The notes under the pieces are model-generated. The model saw nothing but the letters and a program-made list of their open reading frames with translations, searched no databases and was not told the origin of the DNA. Positions 1 to 7,677 of a stretch of DNA of 51,456 nucleotides are shown piece after piece (the stretch's first letter is position 1; every line of letters begins with the position of its first letter). The DNA is from Flavobacteriaceae bacterium (GTDB lineage: Bacteria; Bacteroidota; Bacteroidia; Flavobacteriales; Flavobacteriaceae): contig JABHWD010000005.1 of NCBI GenBank assembly GCA_018657955.1, forward strand, positions 1 through 51,456. Reading direction: 5' to 3'. Position numbers and translations under genes: made by a program.

Positions 1-476
1 AAAAAGATTAAATTTTCCTTATTTTTTAGATCTTTATTTATATCGTACAAAGTAATAACCTGTGAGATACTTTTTATTTCTTTTACTATATTTTCTAAAT
101 CAACTTGATTATCATTGTTTTCAATTTTTAACAAGTAATTGACATTTTCATATTCTGTTAGTAAATTAAATTTTTGAACTAAGTTATTAGATTTTGCAAA
201 AAGATCATCACGGGAAATTTTACCAGAGAAATTATGATTATAAATGTTTGATATTAAACTCCATTTCAAAAAATTACTTTGATCAATATATTCAAAAACT
301 GAAAAACTTCCCTTTGAATTAATAAAATCTAGATCAAATTCCTTTCGGCATAAATTAATTCCCAAACACTTGTTCAAAAAATAAGCTAACCTATAATCAT
401 CTAAATCAGTATGAATTGCAAATAGGCTAAAAATGTCATTACAAAAATCTTCTAAATTTAATTTACTTATAGCCAA
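1..476 (-). CDS. IPExxxVDY family protein, 3' end cut by window edge
   Basis: My own translation of the minus strand gives an open frame from a TTG at 476-474 to the window edge (158 residues). It contains the stretches IHTDLDDYRLAYFLNK and FSVFEYID and ends in NKENLIF, which looks like the family C-terminus, so only a few codons are probably missing. Flavobacterial genomes usually carry this small protein of unknown role just downstream of rnc, as here. The in-frame stop upstream (TAA, ten codons before) leaves TTG as the only plausible start. The naming motif is degenerate: L-T-E-Y-E-N-V-N-Y stands where I-P-E-x-x-x-V-D-Y is expected. Family assignment rests on memory of the family and on gene order. 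Confidence 0.75.
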   Translation of the reverse strand, partial: MAISKLNLEDFCNDIFSLFAIHTDLDDYRLAYFLNKCLGINLCRKEFDLDFINSKGSFSVFEYIDQSNFLKWSLISNIYNHNFSGKISRDDLFAKSNNLVQKFNLLTEYENVNYLLKIENNDNQVDLENIVKEIKSISQVITLYDINKDLKNKENLIF

Positions 477-542
477 TTTAAATAACTTATAATATAAAGA
501 TATAACTTATTATTGTCTATGACAATCAGATAAAATTTAAGT

Positions 543-1286
543 TTAATTCCGCTTATCTTTTAGAATATCCTCTTGAAACATAAAAAACGCTCTTTTGGAG
601 GCCTTTTCCTCTGCCTTTTTCTTTGAAGTTTCTCTAGCTTTAGCTATAACCTTGTTGTCGATAGATAATTTAACAGCAAAATGTTTTATAGACTCATTCC
701 CGTTATCCTCAAAGGTATAATACTCATATTCCTTTTTATTTTTTTGACACCACTCTATAAATAGACCCTTATAGCTTATAATTTTATTTTTGAGTTTTTC
801 CAAATCTACATGCGGAATAATTACATTTTGAAAAATGAATTTTTTACAATATGGATATCCTTTATCTAAAAAAATAGCTCCAATTAAAGACTCAAATAAA
901 TTACCATGGATATTGTCCCCATAATTCTCATTGAGAATATTAGATTCTACAAAATTAATCAAATTTAGCTCAGAGCCTAGCTCATTTAGGTGATTTCGGC
1001 TTACTATCTTAGATCTCATTTGTGTTAAATAACCTTCAGAGCCATCAGGAATATTTTTAAATAAATAAGATGATATTATTGAGCTTAATACTGAATCTCC
1101 TAAAAACTCTAATCTTTCATAATTGATTGCAATTCCATTAATATCTCTACGATTTAGTGAACGATGAATAAAAGCTCGTTTATAATATTCTAAGGACTTA
1201 GGGCTAAATTTTAACAGAGATTTAATTTGATAATAAAAAGGGTCTTTTCTTTTAGAAAAAAAATTTTTTAATCTCAAAATTGGCAT
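543..1286 (-). CDS. rnc: Ribonuclease III
   Basis: Double-strand-specific endoribonuclease that processes rRNA precursors and structured RNAs in the cytoplasm. The 247-residue protein has the signature ERLEFLGDSVL at about 57-67 (metal-binding E60 and D64) and a second metal-site helix NLFESLIGAIFLDKG at about 129-143 with E132. The position of E. coli Asp114 is Asn129, which I recall as common in Bacteroidota. A dsRNA-binding domain fills about 168-240 and ends in a Lys/Ala-rich helix. It lies 2 nt downstream of fabF in the acpP-fabF-rnc operon, so the genes are almost certainly cotranscribed. Confidence 0.96.
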   Translation of the reverse strand: MPILRLKNFFSKRKDPFYYQIKSLLKFSPKSLEYYKRAFIHRSLNRRDINGIAINYERLEFLGDSVLSSIISSYLFKNIPDGSEGYLTQMRSKIVSRNHLNELGSELNLINFVESNILNENYGDNIHGNLFESLIGAIFLDKGYPYCKKFIFQNVIIPHVDLEKLKNKIISYKGLFIEWCQKNKKEYEYYTFEDNGNESIKHFAVKLSIDNKVIAKARETSKKKAEEKASKRAFFMFQEDILKDKRN

Positions 1287-1288
1287 AA

Positions 1289-2539
1289 TTAATCTACTTT
1301 TTTAAACAACACGCATGCATTATGTCCTCCAAATCCAAAAGTATTACTCATGGCTATATTTATCTCTCTATTTTGTGCTGTATTCAATGTGAGATTTAAA
1401 TTTTGATCAATATTTTCGTCTATATTTTTATGATTAATTGTTGGAGGAACAAGTTTATTTTGAATAGACAAAATGACTGATATTGCCTCAATTGCTCCAG
1501 ATGCTCCTAACATATGGCCAGTCATAGATTTAGTCGAATTAATATTTATATTGGGAGCGTGTTCTCCAAAAACATTGCTAATAGCTTTTAGTTCTGCTAC
1601 ATCTCCTAATGGAGTTGAGGTCCCATGTGTATTAATAGCGTCTATTTCATTAGCTTTTATTTTTGCATCATTTAAACAATTTCTTATTACTGCTTTTACC
1701 CCACTACCTTCAGGATGTGGAGCCGTTATATGATAAGCATCACATGAAAGACCTGCTCCAATTAATTCTGCATAGATTTTTGCTCCCCTAGCTTTTGCAT
1801 GTTCATATTCTTCCAAAATTAATGTTCCTGAACCTTCTCCAAGCACAAATCCATCTCTAGTAGCATCAAAAGGTCTAGAAGCAGTTGAAGGAGAATCATT
1901 TCTAGTTGATAATGCACGCATAGCGCTGAATCCTGACATTCCAGCAATATTGACTCCTGCTTCACTACCTCCTGCTACAATAATGTCACAATGGCCTAGT
2001 CTAATGTAATTTAAGGAATCAGCTAATGCATTGGCTGAAGAAGCACATGCAGATACTGTAGCATAGTTGAGCCCCATAAAACCATACTTGATTGCTATGT
2101 GTCCGGGAGCTATATCTCCAATTAATTTTGGAATAAAAAATGGATTAAATCTTGGTGTACCATCACCAGCTGCAAAATTTAATATTTCATTTTGAAATGT
2201 TTCTATTCCTCCTATTCCTGACCCCCATATTACGCCTACTCTTAACTTGTCTATACTGTCAAGATCAAGTCCTGAATCATTAATTGCCTCCTCAGTTGAG
2301 ACCATAGCATATTGTGTAAATTTGTCCATTCTTCTATGCTCTTTTCTATCAAGAAAATCAGAGATATCAAAATTCTTTAATTCACATGCAAATTTTATTT
2401 TAGATTTTGAAGTATCATAATATGTGATTGGAGCTCCTCCGCTTTTGCCACTAGCAAGTCCTTGCCAGAAATCGCCAATATTATTGCCAATTGGGGTTAA
2501 GGCCCCTAGGCCTGTAACAACAACTCGTTTCAAAATCAT
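1289..2539 (-). CDS. fabF: Beta-ketoacyl-ACP synthase II
   Basis: Condensing enzyme that extends acyl-ACP with malonyl-ACP during fatty acid elongation. The 416-residue length is standard. The thiolase-fold active site is complete: nucleophile Cys165 in VSACASSANAL, His305 in NTHGTSTPLGD, Lys337 and His342 in STKSMTGHMLGASGA, and the terminal glycine-rich loop NTFGFGGHN. It follows acpP by 14 nt, and its substrate carrier is encoded immediately upstream, the usual arrangement in Bacteroidota. Specificity for FabF rather than FabB is inferred from the close match to the FabF pattern and from operon context. Confidence 0.97.
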   Translation of the reverse strand: MILKRVVVTGLGALTPIGNNIGDFWQGLASGKSGGAPITYYDTSKSKIKFACELKNFDISDFLDRKEHRRMDKFTQYAMVSTEEAINDSGLDLDSIDKLRVGVIWGSGIGGIETFQNEILNFAAGDGTPRFNPFFIPKLIGDIAPGHIAIKYGFMGLNYATVSACASSANALADSLNYIRLGHCDIIVAGGSEAGVNIAGMSGFSAMRALSTRNDSPSTASRPFDATRDGFVLGEGSGTLILEEYEHAKARGAKIYAELIGAGLSCDAYHITAPHPEGSGVKAVIRNCLNDAKIKANEIDAINTHGTSTPLGDVAELKAISNVFGEHAPNININSTKSMTGHMLGASGAIEAISVILSIQNKLVPPTINHKNIDENIDQNLNLTLNTAQNREINIAMSNTFGFGGHNACVLFKKVD

Positions 2540-2553
2540 GAAAAGTGGATTGT

Positions 2554-2784
2554 TTAGGTATTCTCAATGTAAGAAATTGCTTGCCCTACAGATGCTATGT
2601 TTTCAGCCTGATCGTCAGGAATCTGAATATTAAACTCTTTTTCAAATTCCATTATTAATTCAACAGTGTCTAATGAATCTGCTCCTAAATCATTAGTGAA
2701 GCTAGCTTCGTTAACTACTTCGTTTTCATCAACACCTAATTTATCTACTATAATAGCTTTTACTCTTGATGCAATGTCTGACAT
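2554..2784 (-). CDS. acpP: Acyl carrier protein
   Basis: Small acidic carrier (76 residues) that holds growing acyl chains on a phosphopantetheine arm during fatty acid synthesis. The attachment site is Ser37 in [15 protein letters not shown], followed by the helix II sequence that contacts partner enzymes. It is the first gene of the acpP-fabF-rnc operon. A TAnnTTTG element 39 nt upstream probably serves as its promoter. Confidence 0.98.
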   Translation of the reverse strand: MSDIASRVKAIIVDKLGVDENEVVNEASFTNDLGADSLDTVELIMEFEKEFNIQIPDDQAENIASVGQAISYIENT

Positions 2785-2822
2785 AATTTTTGTTTTTTAT
2801 ATTTATAATATAGTTATGGCTG

Positions 2823-2830
2823 CAAAAATA
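2823..2830 (-). promoter_or_regulatory. Probable -7 element of the acpP-fabF-rnc operon
   Basis: Reading the minus strand from 2830 to 2823 gives TATTTTTG, an exact match to the Bacteroidota consensus TAnnTTTG, 39 nt before the acpP ATG. No good -33 TTTG is seen at the expected spacing, so the call rests on the -7 box and its placement. Confidence 0.5.
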
Positions 2831-2886
2831 AAAAAACTTTATTTTAATTTAACTATTTCAATAGAAAATTTACAATCAGTTATTAA

Positions 2887-3456
2887 ATGAATTCTAATCA
2901 AATTATAATCTTTGCTTCTGGCTCAGGATCTAACGCAGAAAACATAATTAATTATTTCTCTAATAAAAGCCCCAATTACAAGTGGTTGATATACACTAAT
3001 AATCCAAAAGCAAGAGTAATTGAAAGAGCAAAAAAATTACAGATTGATTATAGAATTTTTACAAAAGATGAGCTTTACAGTGGCTCTATTTTAAATTGCA
3101 TAAATTCATTGAATCCTAAATTAATAATTTTAGCTGGATTTCTATTAAAATTTCCTGTTGAGATAATTAATGTTTATAATAAAAAGATTATCAATATTCA
3201 TCCTGCTTTATTACCTAAATATGGGGGTAAAGGAATGTATGGAATAAATGTGCACAAAGCAATTATTAAAAACAAAGAAGAAGTGAGTGGAATCACAATT
3301 CATTATGTAAGTAAAAAATATGATGAAGGTCCTGTTATTTTTCAAAAAGAACTTAAAATAAATTCCTCTTACACTCCCAATGATTTAGCGAATAAAATAC
3401 ATGATTTAGAGATGAAATATTTTCCAAAAATTATAGAAAATTTATTAAATCTATGA
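2887..3456 (+). CDS. purN: Phosphoribosylglycinamide formyltransferase
   Basis: Transfers a formyl group from 10-formyl-THF to GAR in step 3 of purine synthesis. The 189-residue protein starts with the nucleotide-binding loop FASGSGSNAENI at about 9-20. The catalytic triad of the family is visible: Asn103 and His105 in INIHPALLPKYGGKGMYG, and Asp146 in DEGPVIF. It is divergent from acpP, and its stop overlaps the start of the RNase H gene by 4 nt (ATGA), which implies translational coupling. A second purine gene, the purF-like one, lies 1.6 kb downstream on the same strand. Confidence 0.95.
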   Translation: MNSNQIIIFASGSGSNAENIINYFSNKSPNYKWLIYTNNPKARVIERAKKLQIDYRIFTKDELYSGSILNCINSLNPKLIILAGFLLKFPVEIINVYNKKIINIHPALLPKYGGKGMYGINVHKAIIKNKEEVSGITIHYVSKKYDEGPVIFQKELKINSSYTPNDLANKIHDLEMKYFPKIIENLLNL

Positions 3457-4067
3457 ATTCAAATAAACAAAAATATTATGTAGTATGGGAGGGAAATAAT
3501 TCTGGCATTTTCAATACCTGGGATGAATGTAAGCTTCAAACTAAAAATTATAAGGGTGCAAAATATAAATCTTTTACAACACTAAAAGAGGCTGAAGCAG
3601 CTTATAGCATATCCTACTACGAATATAAAAATAGTGAGCCTAAGAAAATTGATATTGATCCTCCAAATTACAATTCAATATCAGTTGATGCAGCATCAAG
3701 TGGTAATCCTGGAAAAATGGAGTATCAAGGTGTAGATACTCAATCAAAAAAAATCCTATTTAAACAAGGGCCATATAAAGAGGCTACAAATAATATAGGA
3801 GAATTTCTTGCTCTTGTTCATGGCTTGGCGCTATTAAAAAAATTAAAAAGCAATCAAATTGTTTACTCTGATTCAATAACAGCAATAAGCTGGGTAAAAA
3901 AGAAAAAATGTCAAACCAAGCTAATTCCAAATAAAGACAATAAAGAAGTTTTTGTATTAATTCACAGGGCTATTAATTGGTTAAATACCAATTCTTATAA
4001 TACTAAAATTGTAAAGTGGGAAACAAAAAACTGGGGAGAAATTCCTGCTGATTTTGGCAGAAAATAA
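3453..4067 (+). CDS. rnhA: Ribonuclease HI with N-terminal viroplasmin domain
   Basis: Cleaves RNA in RNA-DNA hybrids. Residues about 7-52 form a caulimovirus-viroplasmin/RNase HI N-terminal domain (YYVVWEGNNSGIFNTWDECK, then KYKSFTTLKEAEAAY), known to bind hybrid or double-stranded nucleic acid. The catalytic domain, about 74-204, retains four acidic ligands: D79 in SVDAASSGNPG, E117 in NIGEFLAL, D140 in VYSDSITA, and D200 in IPADFGRK. Total length is 204 residues. The start overlaps the purN stop by 4 nt. The first Asp is followed by Ala-Ala-Ser rather than Gly-Ser, as in other viroplasmin-type enzymes. Confidence 0.9.
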   Translation: MNSNKQKYYVVWEGNNSGIFNTWDECKLQTKNYKGAKYKSFTTLKEAEAAYSISYYEYKNSEPKKIDIDPPNYNSISVDAASSGNPGKMEYQGVDTQSKKILFKQGPYKEATNNIGEFLALVHGLALLKKLKSNQIVYSDSITAISWVKKKKCQTKLIPNKDNKEVFVLIHRAINWLNTNSYNTKIVKWETKNWGEIPADFGRK

Positions 4068-4115
4068 TTCAGAAAAAATAGTGGTTGAGAAAATCAAAAA
4101 ACTAATATAAATTAC

Positions 4116-4123
4116 TAGTTTTG
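4116..4123 (+). promoter_or_regulatory. Probable -7 element of the PfkB kinase gene
   Basis: TAGTTTTG matches the Bacteroidota TAnnTTTG consensus and ends 20 nt before the ATG of the kinase gene. It lies in the 76-nt gap after the RNase H gene, suggesting that the kinase and purF-like genes have their own promoter. Confidence 0.45.
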
Positions 4124-4143
4124 CCATTTAACCAATAACTGTA

Positions 4144-5049
4144 ATGAATAGACTTCTAATAGTTGGAACCGTTGCGTTTGACTCTATTGAAACTCCTGAT
4201 ACAAGAGTAGATAAAGTATTAGGAGGTGCTGCAACACATATAAGTATTTCTGCTTCACTATTCAATATTAATAGTGCTGTTATTTCTATTGTTGGTGGAG
4301 ATTTTCCAACAAAATATTTTGAAATATTTAAAAGGAGAAATATAGATATCTCTTCTTTAAAAATTGAAAAAAATGGTAAAACATTTTACTGGATAGGGAA
4401 ATATGCAAAAAACATGAATCAAAGAGACACTTTAAAAACTGAGGTCAATGTTCTTGAAAATTTTGATCCAGTAGTTCCAGAAAACTTTACATCTCCAAAT
4501 GTACTTGTTTTAGGAAATCTTGATCCTCGTGTTCAACTAAAGGTTATGAGTCAAATAATACCCCCCCCTAAAATAACAATTCTTGATACTATGAATTTTT
4601 GGATGGATAATGCTATGGAAAATCTAAAAAAAATTATTTCAAAAGTTGATTTAATTTGCATAAATGATGATGAAGTCAAACAGCTTACTGGATTAAATTC
4701 ATTAGCTGAAGGTGCAAGAAAGATATTAAACATGGGGCCTAATTATGTTATAGTAAAAAAAGGAGAATACGGTTCAATGTTAGTTGATAAGTTAAATACT
4801 TTTGAATGTCCTGCGTTCCCAGTAAAAAAAGTTAAAGACCCCACGGGTGCGGGGGATTCATTTGCTGGAGGTCTTGCTGGTTATTTAACTACAGTAAATT
4901 CATCTTCATTTGATGATATAAAAAAAGCTATTATGTATGGAACATCTACAGCATCTTTTTCAGTTGAAGGATTTGGCATTAATGGTATAGAAAAAATTAA
5001 TTATAATGATATTATAAATAGAGTTGATTTTATTAACAAACTTTTATAG
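4144..5049 (+). CDS. PfkB-family sugar/nucleoside kinase
   Basis: ATP-dependent ribokinase-fold kinase of 301 residues. The C-terminal signature KDPTGAGDSFAGGLAGYL at about 231-248 supplies the anion hole and catalytic base Asp238. The N-terminal glycine pair LGGAATHISISA at about 26-37 fits the substrate-binding half. The substrate cannot be read from sequence; ribose, adenosine or fructose-type substrates are all possible. It stands 48 nt upstream of a PurF-like gene, an arrangement I recall from other flavobacteria and which hints at a nucleoside or ribose-phosphate salvage role. An eight-C tract (4561-4568) encodes Pro-Pro-Pro near residue 140. Confidence 0.85.
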   Translation: MNRLLIVGTVAFDSIETPDTRVDKVLGGAATHISISASLFNINSAVISIVGGDFPTKYFEIFKRRNIDISSLKIEKNGKTFYWIGKYAKNMNQRDTLKTEVNVLENFDPVVPENFTSPNVLVLGNLDPRVQLKVMSQIIPPPKITILDTMNFWMDNAMENLKKIISKVDLICINDDEVKQLTGLNSLAEGARKILNMGPNYVIVKKGEYGSMLVDKLNTFECPAFPVKKVKDPTGAGDSFAGGLAGYLTTVNSSSFDDIKKAIMYGTSTASFSVEGFGINGIEKINYNDIINRVDFINKLL

Positions 5050-5097
5050 TTCAATAATAATTTTGTTTTTTTGTAAACCTATTTTGATCATAATAAA

Positions 5098-6993
5098 ATG
5101 AGTGATGAATTAAAACATGAATGTGGAATTGCTCACATTAGGCTTCTTAAATCTCTGGATTTTTATAAAAAAAAATATGGCAGTGCATTTTATGGCATAA
5201 ATAAAATGTATCTATTAATGGAAAAGCAGCATAACAGAGGTCAAGATGGTGCTGGGTTTGCTAGCATTAAATTAAATGTTGAGCCTGGAAAAAAATTTAT
5301 TAGTAGGATTAGATCCATAGAAAAACAGCCGATTCAAGATCTCTTTTCAAAAATCAATAATAGAATTAATTCTGATCTCAAAAATAATCCAAATCTTACT
5401 AAAGATACTTCCAAACTAAAAACGTCTATTCCATACCTTGCAGAGTCCTTATTAGGTCATGTAAGATATGGGACATTTGGAGGTAACAGTATAGAAAATG
5501 TACAGCCATTACTTAGACAAAATAATTGGAAACATAGGAATTTAATTCTTGCCGGGAATTTTAACATGACTAATGTAGCAGAATTATTTAATAATCTAAT
5601 AGAGCTAGGGCAGCATCCTAAAGAATATTCTGATACAATTACAATTATGGAAAAAATTGGACATTATTTAGATGATGCTGTAAGAAAAATGTACAAAGAA
5701 CTAAAAAAAGAAGGATATTCAAAAATGGAATGTTCTGAACTAATTTCTGATAGATTAGATGTTTCTAGAGTTTTAAAAAAAGCTTCAAAAAACTGGGATG
5801 GGGGTTATGTAATGGGAGGATTGTTAGGTCATGGCGATTCATTTGTAATGAGAGATCCTGCAGGGATTAGACCCGCCTTTTATTATAAAGATGAAGAAGT
5901 AGTTGTAGTTGCTTCTGAACGACCTGCCATTCAAAATGCTTTTAATGTTGATATAAAATCTATTAAAGAACTGGAGCCTGGAAGTGCAATAATTGTCAAA
6001 AACAAAGGAGAGGTAACGATCAAAAAAATAAACAAGAAAGCTGCTATTAAAGCATGCTCCTTTGAACGAATATATTTTTCAAGAGGTAATGATGCTGATA
6101 TATATTCTGAAAGAAAAAATTTGGGAAAACTTATTATGCCAAAAGTTTTAAATGAAATAAATTTTGATATAAAAAATACTGTTTTTTCTTATATACCAAA
6201 TACCGCAGAAACATCTTTTTTTGGGATGGCAGAAAGCTTAGAAGAATTTTTAAATAAGAAAAAAACTGAAGCCATAATAAAAAATAAGAACCTTTCCGAA
6301 GAAAAAATAATTGAAATTTTATCTGAAAGACCAAGAATTGAAAAAATTGCAATTAAAGATGTTAAATTAAGAACTTTTATAACTGAAGATAATAGCAGAG
6401 ATGATTTAGTTGAGCATATATATGATATAACCTACGGTGTAATAAAGCATACTGACTCATTAGTAATTATTGATGATAGTATCGTAAGAGGGACTACACT
6501 TAAGAAAAGCATATTAAAAATGCTTGATAGATTAAAACCGAAAAAGATCGTAGTTGTATCATCTGCTCCTCAAGTTAGGTATCCTGATTGCTATGGAATT
6601 GACATGGCAAATCTCAATAGTCTAATTGCATTTAAAGCAACCTTGGCATTACTTAAAGACAAAAAGAAATATGCTATAGTTAAAGAAATATATAATAAAT
6701 GTAAAGAGCAAATTAATTTGCCTGATAAAGAAATTGTTAATCACGTAAAAGATATATACAATATGTTTACAGCAGATGAGATCTCAGATAAAATTGCTGA
6801 AATTTTAAGTGTTCATGTTAACACTTCAAAAGTAAAAATAATATATCAGAGCATTGAAAATTTACACCAGGCATGTCCAAACCACACAGGTGACTGGTAC
6901 TTCACAGGTAATTATCCAACTCCTGGAGGAAATAGGGTAGTAAACAATGCCTTCATAAATTTTTATGAAGGAAATAAAAAAAGAGCCTACTAG
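5098..6993 (+). CDS. Amidophosphoribosyltransferase-like protein, long form
   Basis: Glutamine-PRPP amidotransferase family, the first committed step of purine synthesis. Cys9 in HECGIAHIRLL would be the N-terminal nucleophile after removal of an eight-residue propeptide. NRGQDGAGFASI is the glutaminase-domain motif. The PRPP loop IIDDSIVRGTT lies at about 457-467. The C-terminus has CPNHTGDWYFTGNYPTPGG. At 631 residues it is well above the roughly 470-510 of classical PurF, with extra sequence around residues 85-115 and 390-420. From memory, many flavobacteria carry this long form, sometimes besides a normal PurF, so it may be a paralogue with a different acceptor. Its last 4 nt overlap the convergent sod gene. 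Confidence 0.85.
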   Translation: MSDELKHECGIAHIRLLKSLDFYKKKYGSAFYGINKMYLLMEKQHNRGQDGAGFASIKLNVEPGKKFISRIRSIEKQPIQDLFSKINNRINSDLKNNPNLTKDTSKLKTSIPYLAESLLGHVRYGTFGGNSIENVQPLLRQNNWKHRNLILAGNFNMTNVAELFNNLIELGQHPKEYSDTITIMEKIGHYLDDAVRKMYKELKKEGYSKMECSELISDRLDVSRVLKKASKNWDGGYVMGGLLGHGDSFVMRDPAGIRPAFYYKDEEVVVVASERPAIQNAFNVDIKSIKELEPGSAIIVKNKGEVTIKKINKKAAIKACSFERIYFSRGNDADIYSERKNLGKLIMPKVLNEINFDIKNTVFSYIPNTAETSFFGMAESLEEFLNKKKTEAIIKNKNLSEEKIIEILSERPRIEKIAIKDVKLRTFITEDNSRDDLVEHIYDITYGVIKHTDSLVIIDDSIVRGTTLKKSILKMLDRLKPKKIVVVSSAPQVRYPDCYGIDMANLNSLIAFKATLALLKDKKKYAIVKEIYNKCKEQINLPDKEIVNHVKDIYNMFTADEISDKIAEILSVHVNTSKVKIIYQSIENLHQACPNHTGDWYFTGNYPTPGGNRVVNNAFINFYEGNKKRAY

Positions 6994-7592
6994 GCGTTTT
7001 TAAATTTTTCACTTACAACTCTCCAATTAACAACATCAAAAAAAGCTGTAATATAATCTGCCCTTCTGTTTTGATAATTTAAGTAATATGCATGTTCCCA
7101 AACATCAATTCCCATTATCGGCTTCCCACCACAGCCAATTGAAGGCATAATAGGGTTATCTTGATTAGCAGAGGAACAAATTTCTAATTTTCCATCTTTG
7201 ACACATAACCATGCCCATCCAGATCCAAATCTTGTTGCTGCAGCTTTTGAGAATCCTTCTTTAAAATTCTCAAAAGAACCAAAAGAAGAATTAATTGCAG
7301 ATTCTAAATCTCCGTCTAAATCTTTTTTGTCCTTTGGATTTAATATTTCCCAAAATAAACAGTGATTATAATATCCTCCAGCATTATTTCTAAGAGCGGC
7401 ATTATTCATGTCTAAATTCCTTAGAATTTCTTCAATAGGTTGCTCAGTAAGAGCAACATTTTCTAAAGCATTATTCAAATTATTGGTATACCCATTGTGA
7501 TGTTTGGAATGATGTATTTCCATCGTTCTAGCGTCAATATGAGGTTCTAAATCTGCATATTCAAATCCTAATTCAGGTAATAAAAAACTCAT
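6990..7592 (-). CDS. sodA: Superoxide dismutase, Mn type
   Basis: Cytoplasmic enzyme converting superoxide to hydrogen peroxide and oxygen; 200 residues. Metal ligands are His27 (MEIHHSKHH), His77 (YYNHCLFW), Asp163 and His167 (DVWEHAYYLNYQNRR). NNAGG at 69-73 and Gln144 in SANQDNP are the outer-sphere pattern of Mn enzymes; Fe enzymes carry the Gln at the other position. Mn or cambialistic use is therefore predicted, but metal choice is an inference. The gene converges on the purF-like gene with a 4-nt overlap and has its own promoter-like box upstream. Confidence 0.95.
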   Translation of the reverse strand: MSFLLPELGFEYADLEPHIDARTMEIHHSKHHNGYTNNLNNALENVALTEQPIEEILRNLDMNNAALRNNAGGYYNHCLFWEILNPKDKKDLDGDLESAINSSFGSFENFKEGFSKAAATRFGSGWAWLCVKDGKLEICSSANQDNPIMPSIGCGGKPIMGIDVWEHAYYLNYQNRRADYITAFFDVVNWRVVSEKFKNA

Positions 7593-7616
7593 AATTTATA
7601 TTTTTAATTAGTAAAA

Positions 7617-7624
7617 CAAATTTA
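7617..7624 (-). promoter_or_regulatory. Probable -7 element of the superoxide dismutase gene
   Basis: On the minus strand 7624-7617 reads TAAATTTG, an exact TAnnTTTG match, 25 nt before the sod ATG. No clear -33 box is visible. Confidence 0.45.
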
Positions 7625-7677
7625 CAATAAAGCTAAGCAAAAATCAAATAGGATTAATTAACTTGTATAGTAAGAAA

